A stretch of 7,219 bases of DNA from positions 1-7,219 of the forward strand of contig NZ_DATCSD010000283.1 in NCBI RefSeq assembly GCF_036568665.1, in the 5' to 3' direction. Of this stretch, positions 1 to 5,898 are shown in pieces. The notes under the pieces are model-generated. The model was not told where the DNA came from. It did not search any database and saw nothing but the letters and a program-made list of their open reading frames with translations. A program made the position numbers and the translations under genes. This stretch comes from Ohtaekwangia sp036568665. Lineage in GTDB: Bacteria; Bacteroidota; Bacteroidia; Cytophagales; Cyclobacteriaceae. Within the stretch, counting starts at the first letter, position 1. Every line of letters starts with the position of its first letter.

Positions 1-264
1 GCGCTCCACCAGTTTGGAAGCTACCAGCATAGCACTCGCTTCTTCCTGCGTAAACATTACCGGGGGCAAATGAAAACCATCTACAATAAAGTAGCCCTTG
101 CCTGCTTCTGAACCAATCGGCACACCGGCCTCCATCAGTGCCTTTACATCGCGATACACGGTGCGCAGACTGATCTCAAAACGTTCAGCCATCTCTTCGG
201 CTTTTACCACGCGTTTAGATTGCAGGTGAATGAGTATGGCCGTAAGTCGATCGATGCGATTCAT
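1..264 (-). CDS. YafY/WYL-family transcriptional regulator, N-terminal 88 residues (cut by window edge)
   Basis: The first 88 codons of a DNA-binding regulator; the rest lies beyond the left edge. The visible part is an HTH_11 (DeoR-like) winged helix-turn-helix, roughly residues 3-60: the start MNRIDRLTAILIHLQ, a first helix around KAEEMAERF and a recognition helix around ISLRTVYRDVKAL, then the wing GVPIGSEAGKGYFI. Residues 61-88 (GFHLPPVMFTQEEASAMLVA) match the linker that joins this domain to a ligand-sensing WYL domain in the YafY family. The ATG is at 262-264, with no other in-frame ATG in about 100 bases upstream and no Shine-Dalgarno. The gene follows the symporter on the same strand but is separated by a strong terminator, so it is probably its own unit. 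In this family the ligand is often unknown. Control of the gal genes is possible but unproven. Confidence 0.85.
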   Translation of the reverse strand, partial: MNRIDRLTAILIHLQSKRVVKAEEMAERFEISLRTVYRDVKALMEAGVPIGSEAGKGYFIVDGFHLPPVMFTQEEASAMLVASKLVER

Positions 265-397
265 AGAGTGAAGATAAGAAAAATAGATGCGTGCTGCTAA
301 CCTCTGGCTACGAGAGGTCTTTGTGTGGGGTTGGGTGTGAAACAGAAATCTATAGTATGCATATACGGGAAGGTGTGGAATGAGTTATTGTATAAAC

Positions 398-432
398 AAA
401 AAAAGTCCTGATGATTTCGCATCAGGACTTTT
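398..432 (-). terminator. Intrinsic terminator of the symporter gene
   Basis: A perfect 13-base inverted repeat (AAAAGTCCTGATG at 401-413, its complement at 420-432) encloses a 6-base loop. Read on the minus strand the stem ends in a run of seven T (complement of A at 398-404), the classic intrinsic terminator form. It starts 86 bases past the symporter stop. The arms also end in TTTT on the plus strand, so it could act both ways, but no plus-strand gene is seen. It should insulate the regulator gene from symporter transcription. Confidence 0.9.
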
Positions 433-443
433 CTTCGTTATTA

Positions 444-485
444 GTAACCGTTATCTGTCAATAATTATTTGTAACACGTTATCCG
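444..485. repeat. Imperfect direct repeat pair in the symporter 3' region
   Basis: GTAACCGTTATCTG at 444-457 and GTAACACGTTATCCG at 471-485 differ by one inserted base and one substitution. A further CGTTAT occurs at 436-441, and TTAACGC/TTAACGG stand in tandem at 503-516. The repeats lie between the symporter stop and its terminator, so they would be in the transcript's 3' untranslated part. Function is unknown. Confidence 0.5.
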
Positions 486-518
486 AGGTTTACTATTATC
501 GGTTAACGCTTAACGGCT

Positions 519-2192
519 CTACCAAAAGATAATATATAGTGCCGAGAGTATACCGATCACGAGAGTTGCACCAATCGCGAAGGCTCCTTTCGGTTTGAAC
601 ATGCTTGCATCCACTTCGAGTCCTTTCGGATTGTTTTTGCTTTTCGGATCCATCAATGTGAGGATCACCATTATTATAACGCAGAACATGAATACAAATC
701 CCATCCGGTCGAGGAAAGGAATTTCATACAGTCCTGTTTCTTTATTCAGTGCAGAGAAACCGAGGCTACTGAGTCCTGAGAGGTCGGCCATCTTCGGTAA
801 AAATTTCAGGAAGATTGATAACGGGAACGTGATCAACGCAGCCGCCATAGCTGCAGCAGCATTGGTACGTTTCCAGAAGAACCCAAGTATAAAGATGGCA
901 AATATACCAGGCGACACAAAGCCGGTATATTCTTGTATATACTGGAAGCCACCTTTCTTATCGATACCGAGGAACGGAGAAATGATGATCGCGATTACCA
1001 TCGCTATTACTACCACTACGCGACCTATATATACCAGCTGTTTTTCGGAAGCATTGGTATTGAAGAATTTCTTGTAGATATCCAGGGTAAAGATCGTAGA
1101 TATACTGTTGGCTTTACCTGCCAGTGATGCCACAATCGCTGCAGTAAGTGCAGCAAAAGCAAGACCTTTCAAACCAACCGGCAACAAGTTCAATAACACG
1201 GGATATGCGCGGTCAGGATTCAGTTCACCGTTTGCTAACATCTCTTGCTGGAACATGCCATCCTGGTGCAATACATAGGCTGCTATACCGGGCAACACTA
1301 CGATGATCGGCATTAACAATTTTAAAAACGCTGCGAACAATATACCATTGCGTGCGGTAGGCAGATCAGCTCCCAGTGCGCGTTGTGTTATATACTGATT
1401 ACATCCCCAATAATTCAGGTTTACGATCCACATACCACCGATAAGAATGGTAAGACCAGGAAGATCAAGATAATTTGGATTGCTCTTGTCGAACACCATG
1501 TGGAAGTGGTCGTCTGCTTTTTGCATCAGAAGGTTAAATCCTTCGCCTACTCCGTCTGTGCTGAAGTGCTGCGACACCAGGTTCATCGCCAGATACGTTG
1601 TAGCCAAACCACCGAGTATGAGGAAGAACACCTGGATTACATCCGTATACCCGATCACTTTCATACCACCGAGTGTAATGAAGACTGCAAATACAGCGAG
1701 ACCAATCATACACGTCCAGAAAGGTATACCGGATACCGTAGTTACTGCCAAAGCACCGAGGTATAAAATAGAAGTCAGGTTTACCACCACATACAACAAC
1801 AACCAGAATATAGCCATGATGGTACTCACCGTCTGCCCATACCGTTGTGTGAGGAACTGCGGCATGGTATAGATCTTATTCTTGAGGTAGATGGGCATAA
1901 AGAAGATCGCCACGATCATGAGCGTAGCGGCCGCCATCCACTCGTAGGTTGCAATAGCAAGCCCCATCTTAAAACCGGAGCCCGACATACCGATAAATTG
2001 TTCGGCAGATATATTCGAGGCGATAAGCGATGCACCGATAGCCCACCAGGTGAGTGACCCTTCTGCGAGGAAGAAATCTTTTGAATCGGTGGATGATTTC
2101 TTTTTCCGTTGGTAAATCCAATAGCCGTAGCCGGCTACAATGACGAAGTAAATCAGGAAGACTACGAAGTCAACAGTTTGTAATTGTCGCAT
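519..2192 (-). CDS. sglT: Sodium/galactose (glucose) symporter, SGLT-type SSS family
   Basis: Inner-membrane transporter of 557 residues, expected to move galactose or glucose inward with sodium. It resembles Vibrio vSGLT (543 residues) along its whole length and has about 14 hydrophobic segments from residue 8 to 556. Conserved blocks include SNISAEQFIGMSGSG (59-73), TYEWM (82-86), YWGCNQYITQR (261-271), STIFTLDIYKK (365-375) and FQYIQEYTGFVSPG (416-429). By remembered alignment the sugar contacts are kept: Q65, Y83, E84, N258, Y261, K291, F416 and Q420. Two positions differ: A87 where vSGLT has Ser91, and A355 where it has the sodium-site Ser364; the next serine (S356) is kept. The ATG at 2190-2192 gives the expected N-terminus; no Shine-Dalgarno is visible. 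The gene is 343 bases downstream of galM, past a terminator, so it is separately transcribed. The symbol is borrowed from the Vibrio gene; galactose as substrate is inferred from the neighbours. Confidence 0.93.
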   Translation of the reverse strand: MRQLQTVDFVVFLIYFVIVAGYGYWIYQRKKKSSTDSKDFFLAEGSLTWWAIGASLIASNISAEQFIGMSGSGFKMGLAIATYEWMAAATLMIVAIFFMPIYLKNKIYTMPQFLTQRYGQTVSTIMAIFWLLLYVVVNLTSILYLGALAVTTVSGIPFWTCMIGLAVFAVFITLGGMKVIGYTDVIQVFFLILGGLATTYLAMNLVSQHFSTDGVGEGFNLLMQKADDHFHMVFDKSNPNYLDLPGLTILIGGMWIVNLNYWGCNQYITQRALGADLPTARNGILFAAFLKLLMPIIVVLPGIAAYVLHQDGMFQQEMLANGELNPDRAYPVLLNLLPVGLKGLAFAALTAAIVASLAGKANSISTIFTLDIYKKFFNTNASEKQLVYIGRVVVVIAMVIAIIISPFLGIDKKGGFQYIQEYTGFVSPGIFAIFILGFFWKRTNAAAAMAAALITFPLSIFLKFLPKMADLSGLSSLGFSALNKETGLYEIPFLDRMGFVFMFCVIIMVILTLMDPKSKNNPKGLEVDASMFKPKGAFAIGATLVIGILSALYIIFW

Positions 2193-2295
2193 AGGTTCAG
2201 GAAAATTCGGTTTGGTTTTGCAAAATGGTTGTTAGGTAAAGTCGAGCTTCACACGTTCGTTCAATCGATAAAAATGAATGTTCTTTTTGAAACGA

Positions 2296-2331
2296 CAAAA
2301 TAATTTCTTGTTGTATTCCGGTCCGGACAAA
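2296..2331 (-). promoter_or_regulatory. Weak candidate promoter for the symporter gene, with dyad
   Basis: On the minus strand TTTG (2328-2331) could be the Bacteroidota minus-33 box and TATTTTG (2296-2302) a minus-7 box close to TAnnTTTG but one base short. The 25-base spacing is longer than usual. Between them lies TCCGG-T-CCGGA (2317-2327), a perfect odd-length palindrome that could be a repressor site. This would give a leader of about 100 bases. Position relative to the gene supports it; the poor box match and spacing count against it. Confidence 0.25.
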
Positions 2332-2344
2332 TATTATCGACAAA

Positions 2345-2402
2345 GAAGCCGTGAGAAGCCGCTGGTCGCTGGTTACTGGCTACAAGGCTGGTTGTGAGAG
2401 GT
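2345..2402. repeat. CTGGTTA-type heptamer tract with GAAGCCG repeat
   Basis: GAAGCCG occurs at 2345-2351 and 2355-2361. Three contiguous heptamers follow, CTGGTCG, CTGGTTA and CTGGCTA (2362-2382), then after five bases a fourth, CTGGTTG (2388-2394). The segment CTGGCTAC plus GAGAGGT in this tract (2376-2383 and 2396-2402, separated by 12 bases) also occurs joined as one 15-base string at 304-318 in the other large gap. It looks like a degenerate heptamer repeat family. No coding role is evident. Confidence 0.6.
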
Positions 2403-2425
2403 TGAAATGGTGATGAGTGGCAAAT

Positions 2426-2467
2426 TGAATATCGAACAAGGAACACCGATCAACGAATGTTGAAGTA
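2426..2467. repeat. Six-unit heptamer-period repeat, NGA core
   Basis: Six consecutive 7-base blocks read TGAATAT, CGAACAA, GGAACAC, CGATCAA, CGAATGT and TGAAGTA. All six have GA at positions 2-3 and five of six have A at position 4. It appears to be a decayed tandem repeat ending 11 bases before the T-tract of the gal operon terminator. Function is unknown. Confidence 0.5.
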
Positions 2468-2478
2468 AAATACAGTAC

Positions 2479-2514
2479 AAAAAAAAGAAGCTGTCCCCTG
2501 AGAGACAGCTTCTT
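2479..2514 (-). terminator. Intrinsic terminator of the galKETM operon
   Basis: An 11-base perfect stem (AAGAAGCTGTC at 2485-2495, complement at 2504-2514) has an 8-base loop and, on the minus strand, ends in a run of eight T (complement of A at 2479-2486). The stem begins 21 bases past the galM stop codon. It marks the end of the operon and separates it from the symporter gene. Confidence 0.9.
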
Positions 2515-2535
2515 AGCTATATTTTCTTCCTTGCT

Positions 2536-3702
2536 CTAGCGCGTCAGGAATTTATAGGTTGTTTTGGTGATATAGGTTTCTCCGGGGTTCAGTACTACGC
2601 TGGGGAAGTTAGACTTGTTGGGAGAATCCGGGTAATGCTCTGTTTCGAGGCATAGTCCGAAGCGATGCTTGTACGCAACGCCTCCTTTACCAATCAATGT
2701 ACCATCGAGGAAGTTGCCGCAGTAAAACTGGATGGCTGGCTCGGTAGTATATACTTCAAGTACACGACCTGTGGTTGGCTCATATACACTGGCAGCAAGC
2801 TTCACGCTGTCGGGCGATGAAAGTACCCAGCAGTGATCATATCCTCCTCCTACTTCCAGTTGTTGATCTTTATCATTGATGCGCGCACCGACCGCGGTAG
2901 CTGTTCTGAAGTCAAACGGAGTGTTGGTTACATCTTTCAGTTCACCTGTCGGGATCAATACTTTATCTACCGGCACCAGTTTGTCGGCATTCAACGTAAG
3001 TTGATGATCGAGTATATCGCGCTTCACATTACCGGTCAGGTTAAAGTAAGCGTGTTGTGTCAGGTTAACGATCGTCTTCTTATCGGTAGTAGCTTTGTAT
3101 TCGATCTTCCACTCGTTATCGTCTGTTAAAGTATATAATACCTCAACATTCAGGTTACCCGGATAACCTTCTTCCATGTCTTTGCTCAGGTAAGTAAGCT
3201 TCAGTGCTACACCTTCGGTGGATGGAATCTCTTCGATGTTCCAGAATACTTTATCAAAACCTTTTAGTCCGCCATGTAAATGCTGGCCGTTGTTGTTCTG
3301 CGCCAGGGTATATTCTTTCCCATCGAGTTTAAATTTACCCTTGCCGATGCGGTTGCCATAGCGACCAACAATAGCTCCGAAGTAAGGTGAACCTTTCAGG
3401 TAAGACGACAGTGAGTCGAATCCCAACACGATATCTTCGAGCGAACCGTTTTTATCCGGTGTTTTCAACGAGGTAACAATACCACCGTAGTTGATCACCT
3501 GCATCTCGATGCCGTTCTTGTTCTTCAGGGTATATATACTTACCTCCTGCCCGTCTGGCAATTTTCCAAAGGGCGCTTTGGTAACAGATGCTTTTGCAAC
3601 GGTTACACTATCGGCCGGAGGAGTCTGTGTTTCTTCTTTTTTCTTGCAGGCTTGTGACATCATAACACTTACGAGTAAGGTATACATTATAAGCTTTCGC
3701 AT
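2536..3702 (-). CDS. galM: Aldose 1-epimerase (galactose mutarotase), predicted lipoprotein
   Basis: Interconverts the alpha and beta anomers of galactose, supplying the alpha form that galactokinase needs. The 388 residues begin with a lipoprotein signal: basic MRK, a hydrophobic stretch (4-15) and a lipobox SQAC ending at Cys19, then KKKEE and a flexible linker to about residue 45. The mutarotase domain fills the rest. Motifs are GRYGNRI (113-119), HLHGG (141-145; His143 matches the catalytic His96 of the Lactococcus enzyme), TQHAYFNL (215-222; His217 matches His170), YDHCWVL (288-294; Asp289 matches Asp243) and LETEHYPDSPN (352-362; Glu353 is the catalytic base). The domain is complete. 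The ATG lies 4 bases after the galT stop, so it is co-transcribed. The lipobox has Ser where Leu is commonest, so lipidation is likely but not certain. Export places the protein in the periplasm or at the outer membrane, unlike the three enzymes before it. Confidence 0.95.
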   Translation of the reverse strand: MRKLIMYTLLVSVMMSQACKKKEETQTPPADSVTVAKASVTKAPFGKLPDGQEVSIYTLKNKNGIEMQVINYGGIVTSLKTPDKNGSLEDIVLGFDSLSSYLKGSPYFGAIVGRYGNRIGKGKFKLDGKEYTLAQNNNGQHLHGGLKGFDKVFWNIEEIPSTEGVALKLTYLSKDMEEGYPGNLNVEVLYTLTDDNEWKIEYKATTDKKTIVNLTQHAYFNLTGNVKRDILDHQLTLNADKLVPVDKVLIPTGELKDVTNTPFDFRTATAVGARINDKDQQLEVGGGYDHCWVLSSPDSVKLAASVYEPTTGRVLEVYTTEPAIQFYCGNFLDGTLIGKGGVAYKHRFGLCLETEHYPDSPNKSNFPSVVLNPGETYITKTTYKFLTR

Positions 3703-3706
3703 AAAC

Positions 3707-4777
3707 TTAGGGGTTTGCTATCTCAGTAACTACGCGGTGTTTATAGTGCGTATCAGAAAGCGAACGCAGACGATCAGCACTAAATTCCGGAGTAATGTCG
3801 CGTTGCGGATTTGCCAGCATCTCATACCCGACCATAAATTTCTTTACCGTTGCCGAACGTAACAACGGCGGATAAAACACCATGTGCCAGTGCCACTCGG
3901 CATGTGCTTCGCCATCGCTCGGAGCCTGGTGTATGCCAGCCGAGTATGGGAACGACACTTCAAATAAATTATCATACCGTGCAGCCATACGTCTATAGGC
4001 ATCAGCAAAAGCATTACGTTCTGCGTCCGTCATATCCGTGATGCGGGCCATAGCACGCTTCGGAAGTATCATGGTTTCGAAAGGCCACACAGCCCAGAAC
4101 GGTACCACTACAGCAAAGTGATCGTTCTCAAATACAATTCGCTCCTGGTGCTTCTGCTCGAGCTTCCAATAATCTGATAACAAGGTAGCACCTTTACGTG
4201 TAAAATATTCCAACTGGTGTTCCTGTTTCTTGGCAGGCTCTACCGGTATAGATTGCTGCGCCCATATCTGTCCATGCGGATGCGGATTGGAGCAACCCAT
4301 TACTGCGCCTTTATTCTCGAATATCTGTATATACTGTATAGCTTCGTTCTTTCCGAGCTGGCTGTATTCATCGATCCACAGGTCTACAACGCTACGGATA
4401 CCCGCCACATCCATTTCCGCTACCGTGAGGTCGTGACGCGGAGAGAAACAAATTACCCGGCAAATGCCCGCTTCACTTTTTGCTATGAGCAGATCGCTGT
4501 CGCGAAATTCTCCGGCAGGTACATCATTTACCAGCGCAGCAAAGTCGTTCGTAAAAGCATAGGTAGATGTATACTTCGGATTTACTTCTCCATTGGCGCG
4601 AACATTTCCCGGACAGAGATAGCAAGTAGGGTCGTATGACAATAATGTCTCACCCCCGGTCTTCTCTACCTGTCCCTGCCACGGACGTTTGGAACGATGT
4701 GGTGACACCTGTACCCATTCTCCTGTTAACGGATTGTATCGTCTGTGTGAGTGATCTTTTAAATCGAACTGCGCCAT
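3707..4777 (-). CDS. galT: Galactose-1-phosphate uridylyltransferase
   Basis: Cytosolic Leloir enzyme: galactose-1-phosphate plus UDP-glucose gives glucose-1-phosphate plus UDP-galactose, through a uridylyl-histidine intermediate. At 356 residues it has the usual length for class I GalT. The N-terminal region has RRYNPLTGEWVQVSPHR (12-28), the zinc pair CYLC (Cys52, Cys55), His115 and the active-site block CSNPHPHGQIWA (162-173): His166 binds zinc, His168 is the nucleophile and Gln170 assists. The C-terminal half has FPYSAGIHQAP (276-286) and FYPPLLRSATVKKFMVGYEM (301-320). The second metal site of the E. coli enzyme seems incomplete: His283 and His298 are present, but Val300 stands where E. 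coli has His298 and Lys184 near its Glu182. The ATG follows an A-rich AAAAGGAA with only two bases after GG, too close for a normal ribosome site. It lies 89 bases after galE and 4 before galM. Confidence 0.96.
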   Translation of the reverse strand: MAQFDLKDHSHRRYNPLTGEWVQVSPHRSKRPWQGQVEKTGGETLLSYDPTCYLCPGNVRANGEVNPKYTSTYAFTNDFAALVNDVPAGEFRDSDLLIAKSEAGICRVICFSPRHDLTVAEMDVAGIRSVVDLWIDEYSQLGKNEAIQYIQIFENKGAVMGCSNPHPHGQIWAQQSIPVEPAKKQEHQLEYFTRKGATLLSDYWKLEQKHQERIVFENDHFAVVVPFWAVWPFETMILPKRAMARITDMTDAERNAFADAYRRMAARYDNLFEVSFPYSAGIHQAPSDGEAHAEWHWHMVFYPPLLRSATVKKFMVGYEMLANPQRDITPEFSADRLRSLSDTHYKHRVVTEIANP

Positions 4778-4866
4778 TTCCTTTTATCTATACTCTTCAC
4801 TTAAATCCATTTCACCAGTCGCACGAACGATGCGTCAAGGGTTCACGGAGTAATCTGCTATATATA
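4778..4866 (-). other. galE-galT spacer with a possible 8-codon leader ORF
   Basis: The only sizeable gap inside the operon. On the minus strand it holds a weak hairpin (CGCA/TGCG arms at 4820-4834) without a T-run, so I see no terminator. It also contains a short reading frame at 4784-4810 encoding MDLSEEYR, whose TAA stop lies 6 bases (AAGGAA) before the galT ATG. That closeness would permit translational coupling or tuning of galT, but a frame this short easily arises by chance. Confidence 0.35.
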
Positions 4867-5895
4867 CTATGCTTTCTTCGATAGCTTTTGCTGCCACTTC
4901 CAGGCAGAACTCATCATTTCTTCTACACCGAGTTTGGTCTTCCAGCCAAGCTCCTGGTTTGCCAGGGTTGTATCGGCATAGATCTTCTCAACGTCTCCGG
5001 CTCTGCGATCAACAACTTTATAGTTCAGCTTCAGGTCATTTACTTGCTCAAATACCTGGATGAGTTGCAGTACCGTAAGTCCTTTACCCGTACCGAGATT
5101 AAAGAACTCATAATTATTTTTCTGTTTATTATTGAGCAATCGCTTCAGGGCGATCACGTGTGCCTCGGCCAGGTCTACTACATGAATGTAATCACGCATA
5201 GCCGATCCGTCAGGTGTATCATAATTGTTACCAAACACCATTAACTGCTGGCGTATACCGGCTGCGGTTTGTGTAATGAACGGCACCAGGTTGGCAGGAA
5301 CTCCGTTGGGTAATTCACCAATTAATGCCGACTCATGTGCGCCCACGGGATTGAAGTAACGTAACGATATAGCCTGTATATCTTTGTTCACGCGGCAGGT
5401 ATCACGAAGGATCTCCTCGCCTATCTGTTTGGTATTTCCGTAAGGAGATTCTGCCGGCTTGAAGGGTGTTGCCTCTGTTACCGGAAGTTTATCCGGCTGA
5501 CCATATACTGTACAGGATGAAGAGAATACTATATTCGGAATGTTATACTTCTTCATCGCTTCGAGCAGCAGCACGAGCGACAGCACATTGTTCTTATAGT
5601 ATAGCAACGGTTTCTCTACTGATTCGCCTACCGCTTTGCTGGCGGCAAAGTGAATGATCGATGAAATGTCGCGATGCTTTTCAAAGAAAGCGGTGAGTTT
5701 ATCTTCTTCCGTAAGGTTGAACTTTACAAACTCCGGGCGAACGCCAGAAATTTTTTCGATGCCGTTCAGAACATCTTCCTGCGAATTGGAGAGGTCATCG
5801 ATGATAACTACTTCAAAACCTTCTTTGATCAGTTCTACTACCGTATGAGAGCCTATGTATCCGGTACCCCCGGTTACTAATACTTTTTTCTTCAT
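4867..5895 (-). CDS. galE: UDP-glucose 4-epimerase
   Basis: Cytosolic, NAD-dependent short-chain dehydrogenase/reductase that interconverts UDP-galactose and UDP-glucose, closing the Leloir cycle and supplying UDP-galactose for glycan synthesis. The 342 residues match the family length. The N-terminal Rossmann fold carries GGTGYIGSH (9-17) for NAD, then IIDDLSNS (31-38) and HFAASKAVGESVEKP (82-96). Catalytic residues are Ser127 in FSSSCTVYG (124-132) and the YxxxK pair Tyr152 and Lys156. The substrate region has RYFNPVGAH (179-187) and RRAGDVEKIYAD (297-308). Ile305 falls where E. coli has Tyr299 and human GALE Cys307, the residue that limits acceptance of N-acetylated sugars. It starts only 3 bases after the galK stop, which suggests translational coupling. 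The ATG at 5893-5895 is supported by the GGTG motif at the usual distance. Confidence 0.96.
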   Translation of the reverse strand: MKKKVLVTGGTGYIGSHTVVELIKEGFEVVIIDDLSNSQEDVLNGIEKISGVRPEFVKFNLTEEDKLTAFFEKHRDISSIIHFAASKAVGESVEKPLLYYKNNVLSLVLLLEAMKKYNIPNIVFSSSCTVYGQPDKLPVTEATPFKPAESPYGNTKQIGEEILRDTCRVNKDIQAISLRYFNPVGAHESALIGELPNGVPANLVPFITQTAAGIRQQLMVFGNNYDTPDGSAMRDYIHVVDLAEAHVIALKRLLNNKQKNNYEFFNLGTGKGLTVLQLIQVFEQVNDLKLNYKVVDRRAGDVEKIYADTTLANQELGWKTKLGVEEMMSSAWKWQQKLSKKA

Positions 5896-5898
5896 GCC

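Larger units (their letters stand above)
265..518. other. Intergenic gap between symporter and regulator genes
   Basis: A 254-base gap with no credible gene. It holds the symporter terminator (398-432), a pair of direct repeats just downstream of the symporter stop (444-457 and 471-485), and a short hairpin-capable sequence at 300-318 (ACCTCT, 7-base loop, AGAGGT) related to a repeat in the 2193-2535 gap. The regulator promoter should lie between about 270 and 395. The nearest match to the Bacteroidota minus-7 box (TAnnTTTG) is TAGATTTC on the minus strand at 345-352, but no TTTG sits at a suitable distance upstream, so I do not call a promoter. Confidence 0.6.
2193..2535. other. Intergenic gap between galM and the symporter gene
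   Basis: A 343-base gap with no credible gene. In the direction of transcription it holds the gal operon terminator (2479-2514), a 7-base-period repeat (2426-2467), a second repeat tract (2345-2402), a weak promoter candidate with an embedded dyad (2296-2331), and a roughly 100-base A/T-rich leader up to the symporter ATG. The repeat tracts are more G-rich on the plus strand than the leader and look like inserted or expanded low-complexity DNA. Confidence 0.65.

Noticed and set aside
595..1077. Plus-strand 160-codon reading frame, and many shorter plus-strand frames throughout the window
   Set aside because: They lie antisense to well-supported minus-strand genes and resemble no protein family; they are shadows of the real frames.
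2261..2446. Minus-strand 61-codon reading frame in the gap upstream of the symporter
   Set aside because: It mostly translates the heptamer repeat tracts and the A/T-rich leader, and has no recognisable protein pattern.
4778..4866. Possible terminator or second promoter between galE and galT
   Set aside because: Only a 4-pair hairpin without a T-run is present, and no convincing TTTG/TAnnTTTG pair was found; the genes most likely share one transcript.
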